Assembly: GCA_016710135.1 (NCBI GenBank)
Contig: JADJLM010000004.1
Location: 186,001 to 250,000, forward strand
Length of the DNA: 64,000 bases
Direction of reading: 5' to 3'
Origin: Nitrosomonas sp.
GTDB lineage: Bacteria > Pseudomonadota > Gammaproteobacteria > Burkholderiales > Nitrosomonadaceae
Shown here: positions 46,656 through 56,445 of the stretch, in pieces
How the letters are laid out: each line of letters starts with the position of its first letter
How positions within the stretch are numbered: the stretch's first letter is position 1
Made by a program: the position numbers and the translations under genes
Notes under the pieces: model-generated
The model's input: only the letters and a program-made list of their open reading frames with translations
Told to the model about the DNA's origin: nothing
The model's database searches: none

Positions 46656-47339
46656 ATGCTCTATCTATTACTGATTATTTTTATTATCGCTTTGATTGTT
46701 GGCCCTGCTTACTGGGTTAAACATATCATGGAAAGGTATAGCCAGCCCGACAATCGCTATACGCATACAGGAGCTGAATTCGCCAGACGGTTACTCAATC
46801 AAGAAAATCTGTCACATGTTAAAGTTGAGCTAACTGAGCTGGGCGATCATTATGATCCGATAAATAAAGTCGTCCGTTTAACTTCTGATAAGTTTAATAA
46901 TGCCTCATTGACAGCAATTACAGTTGCAGCTCATGAGGTAGGGCATGCAATGCAGGACCGAGATGATTATTTGGCTCTAAAGATACGTACCAAACTTGTA
47001 GCACTTGTTGTTCCTGCACAAAAATTTGGTGCTGCTATTCTGATGCTAGCGCCAGTATCAGTTATGTTAATTCGATCTCCGTTGATAGGAGGATTAATGC
47101 TAGTAGGCGGCTTTCTAAGTTTGGGTTCAACCGCATTAGTTCATATTATTACTTTACCTATGGAACTAAACGCTAGCTTCTCGCGAGCACTCCCACTTCT
47201 AAAAAAAAGTAAATACCTTAAAGAAGGCGATGAGTTACATGCTCATAAGCTATTAACCGCAGCTGCTTGGACTTATGTTTCTGCATCACTCATGACTTTG
47301 CTTAATATTGCACGTTGGTGGGCAATTTTACGCCGATGA
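46656..47339 (+). CDS. Zinc-dependent membrane protease (YugP-like)
   Basis: A 227-residue integral membrane protein. The N-terminal helix LYLLLIIFIIALIVGPAYWV, the zinc motif HEVGHAMQ (VAAHEVGHAMQDRDDYLALK, about residue 88), and two or three further hydrophobic segments (SVMLIRSPLIGGLMLVGG; ALVHIITLPMELNAS) match the YugP/Peptidase_Mx family. The conserved ELNAS motif with downstream FSRAL is also present. ATG at 46656. Substrate unknown. Confidence 0.87.
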   Translation: MLYLLLIIFIIALIVGPAYWVKHIMERYSQPDNRYTHTGAEFARRLLNQENLSHVKVELTELGDHYDPINKVVRLTSDKFNNASLTAITVAAHEVGHAMQDRDDYLALKIRTKLVALVVPAQKFGAAILMLAPVSVMLIRSPLIGGLMLVGGFLSLGSTALVHIITLPMELNASFSRALPLLKKSKYLKEGDELHAHKLLTAAAWTYVSASLMTLLNIARWWAILRR

Positions 47340-47411
47340 CATTGAGCTTATTCTGAAAAAACACAATAACACTTGACAGGCTCCTTTCCTCTACGATAAC
47401 TTCGCACACTG

Positions 47412-47582
47412 CTCAAGGTGCTCATTACGCTTTTGCTTAATGAGTTAAACGGGAAGCTGGTATAGGCCAGCGCTGCCCCCGCAACGGTAGATGAGTCAAC
47501 AATCTACAAAAGCCACTGTATTCACTACGGGAAGGCGTAGATTGGGAGATATCCGCTCATAAGCCCGGAGACCGGCCTGAAG
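47412..47582 (+). ncRNA. Cobalamin (B12) riboswitch
   Basis: Contains the conserved pieces of the AdoCbl riboswitch in order: GGGAAGCTGG at 47451, GCGCTGCCCCCGCAACGGTA (47471-47490, the B12-box core), GCCACTG, CGGGAAGGCG (47529), and AAGCCCGGAGACCGGCCTG near 47561-47579. It lies 140 bp upstream of the TonB-dependent receptor, which it would repress when cobalamin is plentiful. Confidence 0.92.
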
Positions 47583-47721
47583 CTAAATCATGATATTGCG
47601 GAGGGCAATTACAAACGGATAAAGCGTTCTTTCTGAATAGAGTAACGTAACTCTTGTTTTTTCTCCTTTGCAATATCACATTCAATCAATATTCTCGCGC
47701 GGGTGTGCGCGAAGGGAAAAA

Positions 47722-49575
47722 ATGAAACTGTTCCTTTTTTTTGTTATTCACGTTGTAGCATTTCAAGCTAGCTATACATTTGCCAACAACATTCAACCGC
47801 CTGTAATCGTTACGGCAACACGAACGGCTCAATCTGCGGATGAGACATTAGCTTCCACCACGGTAATCACTCAAGCTGATATTGCACGGTTACAAGCACG
47901 ATCGGTTGAAGATCTACTCCGTGGTGTTCCTGGCTTAAATATTGTTAACAGTGGGGGTCCGGGCAAACAAACTGCCTTCTTTCTGCGTGGCACTGAATCA
48001 GATCATATTCTAGTCCTCATCGATGGCGTCCGAGTAGGATCGGTTACTTCTGGTACAACCTCCTTCGAAAATATCCCAATTCAACAAATTGATCGAATAG
48101 AAATCGTACGCGGACCCCGTTCGAGCTTATATGGTTCTGAAGCGATCGGCGGTGTTATCCAGATCTTCACCCGCAAAGGCGGAGGAAAAATTCGCCCCAG
48201 TTTCAGTTTTGGAGGCGGTAGTTATAACTCAATCAATGGTTCAGCTGGATTGTCTGGAGGAGGGGATCAAGGTTGGTTTAACGTCAATGTAAGCGGAATC
48301 GGTACACGCGGATTTAATGCATGCACCGGTACTGAAACAGCCGGTTGTTTCATGACTGAAGCATCAAGAGTAGATGACCAAGATAAGGATGGTTATCGAA
48401 ACATTGCAAGCGCGTTACGTGCAGGATATCGTTTCAATCAAGCACTTGAAGTTGATGCTCATTTCTTGCACAGCACGGGAGATACCCAATTTGATGGTGG
48501 TTTTGCAAATCGTTCAAAATTGAAGCAGCAGGTACTCGGGGGATCTGTTCGATATAGCCCCTTTTCATTCTGGCAATTGAATTTAACCGCAGGTCGTAGC
48601 TTTGAAAAATTAGATACCTATAAAATCGAACGATCCGAGCAAATCAGAAGAAGTACGTTTCTAAGTCAATTTGACAGTATGCGCGACTCAGTTTTTTTGC
48701 AGAATAATTTTTCCATTGGCAATCATCAGCTACTCACTGCCGGTGTTGATTATTTCAATGATCAGGTCAAAAGTACGGAAAATTACCTTGAAACTTCGCG
48801 CAGAAATTGGGGATTATTTGCACAGCATCAAGCAGCGATCGCAGCGCATAATTTACAATTATCAATACGCTGGGACCATAACGAACAGTTCGGCAAATGG
48901 GTCACTGGTGGAATCGGATGGGGTTATTCGATTACTCCAAATTTACGATTAACCGCAAATTTTGGAAATGCATTTAAAGCGCCTAATTTCAATGAACTCT
49001 ATTTTCCGTTTTCAGGAAATCCGAATTTAAAACCTGAATCATCGCGTAGTTTTGAAATGGGTATTACCAGCACAACAAAACTTGGAAAATGGTCAGTTAA
49101 TGCATATGAAACACATATCAATCATTTGATTACGTTTGATATCCAAACGTTTTCGTCGATCAATATCGACCGCGCCCGGATTCAAGGACTTGAAAGTGTT
49201 TTCAATACTCAAATTCTGAATTGGACAATCAATGCAAATCTTACACTTTTGAATCCTGAGAATGCATCATCACCTGATGATAAAATTCTAGCGCGTCGAG
49301 CCAAACATATTTTTAGAATTGATGCAGATCGCCAATTTAATCACTATACGCTCGGAGGAACCTTTTTAGCAGAAGGCAAGCGTTTTGACGATACGGAGAA
49401 CACACGGCTACTCAATGGATTTGTCAGAGTCGATTTACGCGCTGAATATGCATTTGCTCAAAATTGGCGATTGCAAGCTCGCCTTGAAAATCTGTTTAAT
49501 GAACATTATGAAACAGCAGCGTTTTTTAATCAGCCTGGCCGAAATGTTTTCTTTACACTTCGCTATCAAACGTAA
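47722..49575 (+). CDS. btuB: TonB-dependent cobalamin receptor BtuB-like
   Basis: A 617-residue outer-membrane receptor. Start at ATG 47722, with GAAGGG 9 nt upstream and a signal peptide (MKLFLFFVIHVVAFQASYTF, cut after ANN region). The TonB box-like VIVTATRT follows, then the plug domain (ARSVEDLLRGVPGLNIVNSG; VLIDGVRVGS; IEIVRGPRSSLYGSEAIGG) and the 22-strand barrel ending in NVFFTLRYQT. A BtuB identity is supported chiefly by the cobalamin riboswitch directly upstream and the short plug with FENIPIQQIDRIEIVRGP typical of BtuB. Confidence 0.9.
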   Translation: MKLFLFFVIHVVAFQASYTFANNIQPPVIVTATRTAQSADETLASTTVITQADIARLQARSVEDLLRGVPGLNIVNSGGPGKQTAFFLRGTESDHILVLIDGVRVGSVTSGTTSFENIPIQQIDRIEIVRGPRSSLYGSEAIGGVIQIFTRKGGGKIRPSFSFGGGSYNSINGSAGLSGGGDQGWFNVNVSGIGTRGFNACTGTETAGCFMTEASRVDDQDKDGYRNIASALRAGYRFNQALEVDAHFLHSTGDTQFDGGFANRSKLKQQVLGGSVRYSPFSFWQLNLTAGRSFEKLDTYKIERSEQIRRSTFLSQFDSMRDSVFLQNNFSIGNHQLLTAGVDYFNDQVKSTENYLETSRRNWGLFAQHQAAIAAHNLQLSIRWDHNEQFGKWVTGGIGWGYSITPNLRLTANFGNAFKAPNFNELYFPFSGNPNLKPESSRSFEMGITSTTKLGKWSVNAYETHINHLITFDIQTFSSINIDRARIQGLESVFNTQILNWTINANLTLLNPENASSPDDKILARRAKHIFRIDADRQFNHYTLGGTFLAEGKRFDDTENTRLLNGFVRVDLRAEYAFAQNWRLQARLENLFNEHYETAAFFNQPGRNVFFTLRYQT

Positions 49576-49602
49576 AATGACTTCAGATTGTCTACCCAGT
49601 TT

Positions 49603-50503
49603 ATGAGAAGTTCGCTTTTTGATTGCAATCAATTCAGAGTCAATCGGACCGAGAAAGCAGGTCTGCCTGATTTAGTTCAGCGACCCACAAATATTAAACC
49701 TATTTATTCCTCTAAAGAAACTATCAGATGTTGCTTTTGGAAGCACAGCAACAAATAGGTCAATTACAAGACATACTTTATGCGTATAACCGCTATGCAG
49801 TGTTGCTTATTTTCCAAGGTATGGACTCAGCCGGAAAAGGAGGTGTCATCAAACATGTAATGTCTGGAATCAATCCCCAAGGTTGCCAGGCTTTTAGTTT
49901 CCAGCAACCGAGTTTGGAAGAGCTTGATCATGATTTTTTATGGCGTAGCAACAAGTGTTTGCCTGAACGAGGGCGAATTGGTATCTTTGATCGTTCTTAC
50001 TACGAAGAAGTCATAACCGTTCGTGTAATGCCGGACTTGTTGAAACAGCAGCATCTGCCTCCAGAATGTGTTGATTCCAAGAAAATATGGGTAGAGCGCT
50101 TGCAAGATATTGTTAACCTCGAAAGCTACCTGCATCGCAATGGAATTCATATCATTAAATTTTTCTTACATTTGTCAAAAGAAGAACAACGGCAGCGTTT
50201 AATCGCTCGTATAGATCAGCCCAGCAAAAATTGGAAAATCGGACGAGCTGATCTTGAAGCACGCAAATATTGGGAAGCTTATCAGCTTGCCTATGCCGAA
50301 TCTTGGATACGACGAGCGCAGACCATGCACCTTGGTATGTAATCCCCGCTGATGACAAGCGAAATGCGCGGTTATTGGTATCTCATATCCTCGTTGAAAC
50401 CCTAGAAACCTTAAAGTTAGCTTACCCTACGCTTAGCAAAGATCAGCTTAAAGAGTTAGCAACAATAAAACAGTCATTAGAAAACGAGAAGGTATCTAAT
50501 TAA
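49603..50503 (+). CDS. ppk2: Polyphosphate kinase 2, two frameshifts
   Basis: A PPK2 family phosphotransferase. Read from ATG 49603 the frame gives MRSSLFDCNQFRVNRT and IKPIYSSKETIR, then loses register near 49725; the core continues as LLLEAQQQIGQLQDILYAY with Walker A FQGMDSAGKGGVIKHV, the FDRSYYEE block, and HIIKFFLHLSKEEQRQRL; register is lost again near 50295-50304 and resumes with HAPWYVIPADDK and the C-terminal helices. At each place one base appears missing. It would use polyphosphate to phosphorylate nucleotides. About 300 residues in total, normal for class I PPK2. Confidence 0.82.
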
Positions 50504-51017
50504 CAAGGTGAGGGCGTTGTGGCGAACCTAACGGAGATGACAGTAATAACCCTTGCTGGAACCAATGCTGGATCACATATTCATAAAACTGTTGATTGCG
50601 AATAGGAGAAAAGGTCGCATAGAGTTTTTTTCCAGTGTCGGTCAATAATACCGTTCCTAAATCGAGCTGGTTATTGGCATCTTGCGTGAAGCCAATCTTG
50701 GTTAATTTTCCATGATAAAAAAACCGTGTATGCTTACCAAGTTTCTTTTTAACGTACCCTTCTGGTGCGTAATGAACTAATCCGATTACCACTAACCTTT
50801 CAATCATCGATAAGGTTATTTCTTGTTGAGTATAAACACGGTTAGACAAATCGAAAATCAGTGGTATCGGCTCTCCTTGAAACCAGACAAACTGACAGAA
50901 ATTTTTAAAATAATTGATATCAGCCTGCTCAACGATAAAACCCAAGAATTCACTCTCTTTCCGCTTGATGCCAGACTGATTAGAAAAAACTTGCTTTATC
51001 CAAGAGAGTAGATCCAT
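50496..51017 (-). CDS. Uncharacterised protein
   Basis: A 173-residue hypothetical protein with no family I recognise. It starts MDLLSWIKQVFSNQSG if the ATG at 51017 (GAAGGA just upstream) is used; a TTG at 51047 is an alternative. The middle segment (YTQQEITLSMIERLVVIGLV; RFFYHGKLTKIGFTQDANNQ; VLLTDTGKKLYA) has the alternating helix-turn pattern of a winged helix, so DNA or RNA binding is possible. It is downstream of the small membrane-protein gene on the same strand and overlaps the PPK2 end by 8 bp. Confidence 0.55.
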   Translation of the reverse strand: MDLLSWIKQVFSNQSGIKRKESEFLGFIVEQADINYFKNFCQFVWFQGEPIPLIFDLSNRVYTQQEITLSMIERLVVIGLVHYAPEGYVKKKLGKHTRFFYHGKLTKIGFTQDANNQLDLGTVLLTDTGKKLYATFSPIRNQQFYEYVIQHWFQQGLLLSSPLGSPQRPHLVN

Positions 51018-51055
51018 TCCTTCACTGCTGATTGATGATTTTAGCAATCAAACTA

Positions 51056-51376
51056 TTATTTTTCATGTTTGGCGCGTTTAGCGCGATGTGTTATTTCTCT
51101 TTTGACTTCTTCAAGAAAATTGATGTTATTTTTACGTCGCTTTTCGCTCTGATACCAGGTAAAACAGGTCACCACTCCCAAAATAATTAATACAATACTC
51201 AACAAAGTAATTCCATCAAAAAAGATAAAAACAACCCCGGTTGATAACGCAAAAGCACCCAGTAATGCGGTAACGACCCACATTACTTTTCCAGATTTTT
51301 TTTGTTTCTCACACCATTCTTCAAGTTTATCGCGAGTTGACGCAAGCTCATCATCTGTCCACTTTTTTATTTCCAT
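51056..51376 (-). CDS. Small two-helix membrane protein
   Basis: A 106-residue protein with charged ends (KKWTDDELASTRDKLEEWCE; EVKREITHRAKRAKHEK) and two closely spaced membrane helices (VMWVVTALLGAFALSTGVVF; LLSIVLIILGVVTCFTWY). AGGAG lies 8 nt upstream of ATG. Both termini are predicted cytoplasmic. 38 bp separate it from the downstream uncharacterised gene, so they are likely one transcript. No known family identified. Confidence 0.65.
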   Translation of the reverse strand: MEIKKWTDDELASTRDKLEEWCEKQKKSGKVMWVVTALLGAFALSTGVVFIFFDGITLLSIVLIILGVVTCFTWYQSEKRRKNNINFLEEVKREITHRAKRAKHEK

Positions 51377-51683
51377 CTTCTAACTCCTATTTCAATTTTA
51401 AGCGTGATTTTAACGAATATCCTAATCTAAGGATATTGTTCTCACCAAGAAGTAAGTCAAAAAATACTGGCAAGCATAGGACATAACCTTATCTATTGAT
51501 GTTTTCGTGTTAGAAAATTAAAGCAATTAAGCAAAAATTATTCTACTTAATTCAAAAACTTATAAAATCTGGTCGATAGTATGCAAGGAATACTAACTTG
51601 ATAGACCACTATTTATCTCTGCATAGATGCGTAGAATCTTTATGATATACATTAACTTCAGTGACTTTTTAGCATAGACAGGT
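51377..51683. other. 307-bp divergent intergenic region
   Basis: AT-rich promoter region between the small membrane-protein gene and the GGDEF-EAL gene. No RNA gene, repeat or recognisable operator was found. Confidence 0.5.
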
Positions 51684-54223
51684 ATGAATAATAAGAAAAT
51701 CGAAAAACGAGTCATTCAGTTATACGAAAAACTTGAATTATCGAATGAGATCAAATTACCTGAAAAAGATACTGCACAATTAATTAGGCATGGTGCACAT
51801 ATTATTTTCCAACTCGATACACACAATCATTTTATTTATTTGAACCCTGCTTGGGAAACTGCTACCGGCGTACCTCTGGCAAAAGCAATTAAACACTCCT
51901 TGTTTAATTTTGTTCACGAACGAGAACACGATTTTTTAAGAAAGAAACTACAACGAATACGGACGAGTACAGGCGAGCATAGCTTTCGCACTGAATGTCG
52001 CCTTAAAGTAAATGGTAACCAGATCATTCACGTTGAAACGCAATTGATTTATTCCTCAGAAAATAACAAAGCACAGCACGTGATGGGAATTATGGTTGAT
52101 ATTTCAAAGCACAAGCTTTTTTTAGAAAATTTGATTTTAAGTAATAAAAGGCTTTCCTGGGCGCTTAGTGGAGCCAATGATGGATACTGGGATTGGAATA
52201 TGGAAACCAATTATGTTTATTACTCTAGTCGGTGGAAGGCCATGCTGGGCTATTCCGATCGTGAGCTGCCGTCACAAAACCTTGAAACCTGGGAAAAACT
52301 AGTTAGCCCGGAAGATAAATCTAGGGTTCTCAAATTAGTTGATGACTATGTCGCAGGACATAAAGAAAAATTTGAGATTGAGTTCAAGATGAGGCATAAA
52401 CAGGGGCGGTGGGTCACTGTTCTCTCAAGAGCGTCATTGGCACGTGATAATAAAGGCAATCTAATTTATCCTAAACGTTTGATCGGAACTCATGTGGATC
52501 TTACCGAACGTAAACAATCAGAGCTCCAGCTTAAAATTCAGAACATCGCTTTAGAAGCTGCGGCAAATGCCATAATGATCACAGATATCGCTGCAACCAT
52601 TGAGTGGATTAATCCTGCTTTCACAGAATTAACAGGTTATTATCGTCACGAAGCTGTTGGTGTAAACGTAAAAGATTTGATGAATTCTGGACAGCAAGGT
52701 GAGCTGTTCTATCAAGATATGTGGCGGACAATTTCATCAAAAAACGTTTGGAAAGGTGAAATAATCAACAAGAAAAAAGATGGAACCTTGTACCATGAGC
52801 ACATGACCATAACACCTGTCACCAATGATTCTGATCAAATTTGCTATTACATCGCAATCAAAGAAGATATTAGCCAGCGTAAAGCATCAGAAAAGGAAAT
52901 TCTTGATCTTGCATTTTACGATGCATTAACGAAATTACCGAATCGACGCCTGTTCTTAGATCGATTAAGGCATACTGTCGCTGCTTGCCAACGCAATAAA
53001 ACTTATAATGCGCTGCTATTTATCGATCTCGATAATTTTAAATTTCTTAATGATACACATGGCCACGATGCCGGTGATGCGCTGTTAATTGAAGCAGCAA
53101 AACGAATTACAAACTGTATTCGAGAAACTGACACGGTCGCAAGGCTGGGTGGAGATGAGTTTGTTGTCATGCTTGAGCAGCTCGGTAGCGATGATAATCA
53201 GGCCATGAGTATTACTACACAAGTAGCGGAGTCGATACTCAACTGCCTTCATCAAGAATATCGAGGCAATAATATTCGTCATCGTGGCTCATCCAGCATC
53301 GGAATCTGTATGTTTTCTGATCAGTATAGTAAAGCAGATGATATATTGAAATGGGCTGATAAAGCCATGTATGAAGCAAAGTGTGCTGGAAGAAATACAT
53401 TACGTTTCTTTGATCCTCATATGCAGCAAGAATTAGAGCGGCGCACTCAACTCGAAAAGAACTTTGGATAGCAGTTGATAAGAATCAATTCAGGCTTCAT
53501 TATCAGTTATTAATCGATCAGCACCAACAATTTGTTGGTGCTGAAGCATTATTACGTTGGCAGCATCCTGATAAAGGTATTGTTGGCCCCAATGAGTTTC
53601 TTTCACTCATCGAGAATAATGGCTACATCATTCCGATTGGTGATTGGATAATTGATGAAGGAATTAGACAATTACAATTTTGGCAACAACATGATTCGCT
53701 TAAATCTTTAACATTGTCACTCAATATTAGCGCAGTCCAATTTCAAGAATCAGGTTTCGTTCAAAAATTAAAACGTAAAATTGAGCAATCACACATTGAT
53801 TATAGCCGTTTAATCCTCGAACTGACAGAATCATCCTTGATCAATCATATTGACGATACCGTAAAAAAAATTAACGAATTGCGTACACTGGGTATTCGTT
53901 TATCGATCGACGATTTTGGAACAGGTTACTCATCTCTGAGCTATTTAAAGCGTTTTAAATTAGCTCAATTAAAAATCGAGCGGATGTTTGTCAGAGATAT
54001 CCTTACCAGCCAGGATGATTTAACTTTAGTTAAAACAATCATCAATATGGGGAAAAACCTTGGATTAGATATAGTAGCTGAGGGCGTCGAAAATCAACAG
54101 CAATTTGAAGTGCTCAAAGATGCTGGCTGTGCAAAATTTCAAGGTTACTGGATAAACAAACCTATCCCAGGAGAGCAAATCACTGCTCTGGTCACATCAA
54201 AGCAGCATCAATGCTTCCATTAG
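51684..54223 (+). CDS. PAS-GGDEF-EAL cyclic-di-GMP protein, frameshifted
   Basis: A signalling protein of about 846 residues with three PAS domains (around 30-150, 155-285, 290-405; WNMETNYVYYSSRWKAMLGY, ANAIMITDIAATIEWINPAF), a GGDEF diguanylate cyclase domain (DALTKLPNRRLF; intact RLGGDEFVVML) and an EAL phosphodiesterase domain (VGAEALLRWQHP; ELTESSLI; IDDFGTGYSSLSYLKRF; EGVENQQQFEVL). The frame stops at 53471 just as the EAL domain begins; one missing base near 53463-53465 (TTT run) restores WIAVDKNQFRLHYQLLIDQH. No transmembrane segment. Whether it makes or degrades c-di-GMP cannot be told. Confidence 0.85.
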
Positions 54224-54247
54224 ACAAGATTGAACTACACCAGGGTA

Positions 54248-55024
54248 TTATTTTTTCTTAGCAATAGCCCGATTGTTGAGTTCTTGCTTTAGCCGAGCAT
54301 TCCCAGAAAAAAAACTTTTGAGCTGGGCCAATTGTGTTTCCGATATTTCAATCGTATCCGTCAGAACGTACCAATCCACGCCTTCACTGCAAGGTGGTGT
54401 GGTTAAAGAGCCAGCTAAAGTATAGTACTCATCCCTTTTTTCCGGAAGTAAGTTGGTTATGCTAAGCCATACGTTGCTATTTTGCTTGAGTTCTCCTTCT
54501 TGGTGCGGTGTATTTTCCAAGATAGTCTGAAACACCGAGTTATCTTTTCCAGTTTCAAGGAGTACACCAAGAACAGCAATTTTCCCATCATCTCTGACAT
54601 GAACAAAATGCAATTCCGCTGGAAATGTTTTCGTTCCAATTACATGCTCACTCGGTTCGTGAAAATGAAGCTGGATCAGAGGGTACGCTTCTTTACCGAC
54701 TAATAATTCTCCCTGATAATCATTTGAAAGATTGACCTGCACTGCGTGGCCCGTATTAAAAAAGTCAGGCTTGTCCGCATAATAACGAAACTTTAAATTA
54801 TTTAGCTTTTTTGAAGTATGCGATGTTGCCAAGTCCACGGGTGACTGATGTTGACCGATGCCACAAACTGCATAAGGATAAATATGAGGTACTTCGTGCT
54901 GGTTATGATCTTGAATGCCACCCCATCGTTGCTGATCCTCATAGGACCATTCTGTTGCATTGACTATTGAGAGAGTAAATAATGTCGCCAAAAAATGGCT
55001 ACTGAAAATTGTTATAAATTTCAT
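54248..55024 (-). CDS. cah: Alpha-type carbonic anhydrase
   Basis: A 258-residue exported alpha-carbonic anhydrase that interconverts CO2 and bicarbonate in the periplasm. Signal peptide MKFITIFSSHFLATLFTLSI then the mature start EWSYEDQQRWGGI. The substrate-binding motif HQSPVDL, zinc ligands in LIQLHFHEPSEH (two His) and AELHFVHV (third His), and the conserved GSLTTPPCSEGVDWYVL near the active site are all intact. Start ATG 55024 is favoured by the signal peptide. It heads downstream of an 81-residue exported protein in the same orientation. Confidence 0.94.
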   Translation of the reverse strand: MKFITIFSSHFLATLFTLSIVNATEWSYEDQQRWGGIQDHNQHEVPHIYPYAVCGIGQHQSPVDLATSHTSKKLNNLKFRYYADKPDFFNTGHAVQVNLSNDYQGELLVGKEAYPLIQLHFHEPSEHVIGTKTFPAELHFVHVRDDGKIAVLGVLLETGKDNSVFQTILENTPHQEGELKQNSNVWLSITNLLPEKRDEYYTLAGSLTTPPCSEGVDWYVLTDTIEISETQLAQLKSFFSGNARLKQELNNRAIAKKK

Positions 55025-55045
55025 GTGCGTAATACTCCGCGCCAA

Positions 55046-55291
55046 TTAGCAAGTATGCTTTCGGCAATAATCGGCCATATTGGGTTTGCTTGGTTTTATT
55101 GATTCAGGCCGCTCTGATTTTTTATCTTTGTGAATTGTTTGTTGAGCAGGCTGAGAGGTTTGCTGTTCTGATTTTGTTATCAAGGTAGTTTGATTTGTTT
55201 CCTCAAAACCTTGATTGGTCGCTATTACCAAGTTAGAAAAAATAAACAACGCAACTATGGTCAAAAAAACAATACCTTGCCTAGCTATCAT
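55046..55291 (-). CDS. Small exported hypothetical protein
   Basis: An 81-residue protein with a hydrophobic N-terminal segment (IARQGIVFLTIVALFIFSNL) that is a signal peptide or anchor, followed by a Gln/Thr/Lys-rich disordered region and a terminal YCRKHTC with two cysteines and a histidine. ATGGAG is placed upstream of ATG. It lies 21 bp before the carbonic anhydrase gene, so co-expression is likely. Family unknown; the Cys/His tail could bind metal (speculative). Confidence 0.55.
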   Translation of the reverse strand: MIARQGIVFLTIVALFIFSNLVIATNQGFEETNQTTLITKSEQQTSQPAQQTIHKDKKSERPESIKPSKPNMADYCRKHTC

Positions 55292-55353
55292 GGGTACTCC
55301 ATCACTAATTTATGCGAGGTAGCTATTATAAACAACCATGAAAAAACAAGAAA

Positions 55354-55755
55354 CTAATTTGATTTTACAGGGGTTCTATATCCTTGAACTTGTACCAACT
55401 CCCATAGAAATTCTAGCGTACCATCAGCATTTAATGGCATTGAGAGTGCAGCTTTTGTTAAAGGAGGTACTGTAATATCGATATGATAGTGCTCTGCCAC
55501 TAATGGAGATGCGCTTGATGTTCCAATAATTTGAGATGGGGTCAATTTGACGGTAATCTGGGTTATCGTGTAATCCGGATTTCCATTATAAATACTCCCA
55601 CCGAAAATTCCCCACCCAAAACCGGCATCGATTGTAATTTTTTCTACTGCTATCGCTGAAAATATTTCATGTTTCGGATTCGGGTTTGCAGAAATTTGTG
55701 CGCATTCAATCACCCCCAATATTAACAATCCGATCAATAAAATAGACTTTTTCAT
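55354..55755 (-). CDS. Exported hypothetical protein
   Basis: A 133-residue predicted periplasmic protein: signal peptide MKKSILLIGLLILGVIECAQ, cut near ISAN, then a beta-rich domain (IDAGFGWGIFGGSIYNGNPD; ITQITVKLTPSQIIG; YHIDITVPPLTKAAL) resembling a small immunoglobulin-like fold. Its start overlaps the stop of the upstream small membrane protein by 4 bp (ATGA), indicating translational coupling. No known family. Confidence 0.6.
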   Translation of the reverse strand: MKKSILLIGLLILGVIECAQISANPNPKHEIFSAIAVEKITIDAGFGWGIFGGSIYNGNPDYTITQITVKLTPSQIIGTSSASPLVAEHYHIDITVPPLTKAALSMPLNADGTLEFLWELVQVQGYRTPVKSN

Positions 55756-55961
55756 TGATCATCCTTTTTATTTTGATCTAAATCTGAAAACATATATTTA
55801 ATCAACAACACGAAGATAAAAGGGATAAAACTCATCGCAGTTACCCAGTAATGCTCATAGGTAAATTGATCTCCTTCATCCATGATGATATACATTAGAA
55901 AAATACCAATTGGCGCAATGAAAGCGAGAAACTGCAATAATAGAAATAGTCTTTTGATCAT
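55752..55961 (-). CDS. Small two-helix membrane protein
   Basis: A 69-residue protein with two membrane helices (LLLQFLAFIAPIGIFLMYII; WVTAMSFIPFIFVLLIKYMF) and a charged tail SDLDQNKKDDQ. ATG 55961 is favoured over one 11 codons upstream because it gives a compact N-terminus with IKRLF; evidence is weak. It overlaps the next gene by 4 bp. Unknown function; resembles short integral proteins near respiratory or transport genes only in size. Confidence 0.55.
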   Translation of the reverse strand: MIKRLFLLLQFLAFIAPIGIFLMYIIMDEGDQFTYEHYWVTAMSFIPFIFVLLIKYMFSDLDQNKKDDQ

Positions 55962-56095
55962 TAAGAACTCACATTTAAACAATTCGATTTTCAATGGTTA
56001 GAAGATCTAACTCATTTGATGTTATTAAAGAAAGCTTGAGTTTAATACTAAAAAAATGAAAAAATCTAGTTTTCTAGGTGCATAAAACAGATATT

Positions 56096-56413
56096 ATGGA
56101 AGCAATACTGATACTTACTAGCTTTCCCGAGGAAAAGGATGCTTTAAAGCTAGCAAAGCAACTGATCGATCAGCATATCGCAGCCTGTGTTCATGTTGGA
56201 TCTCAATTGACTTCAATATATCATTGGAAAGGCAAAACCGAAACAGCAATAGAAATATCTGTAGTGATTAAAACATCATCTGCGCGCTATGCAGAAGTTG
56301 AGCGAACGATTAAAGCGATGCACCCCTATGAACTCCCGGAAATCATAGCGGTCCCTATCATAAAAGGATTGCCTGCTTATCTCCAATGGATTGCTGACGA
56401 GATAATTCATTGA
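56096..56413 (+). CDS. cutA: Divalent-cation tolerance protein CutA
   Basis: A 105-residue trimeric PII-like protein. Family motifs: ILTSFPEEKDALKLAKQLID, HIAACVHVGSQLTSIYHWKG, EISVVIKTSSARYAEVERTI and HPYELPEIIAVPI at the metal-binding end. Start at ATG 56096 gives the usual N-terminus; no clear ribosome binding site. It lies 32 bp upstream of dsbD, the common cutA-dsbD order. Confidence 0.92.
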   Translation: MEAILILTSFPEEKDALKLAKQLIDQHIAACVHVGSQLTSIYHWKGKTETAIEISVVIKTSSARYAEVERTIKAMHPYELPEIIAVPIIKGLPAYLQWIADEIIH

Positions 56414-56445
56414 AATTAATCTATTACTTACCAATTAATTAAGCT

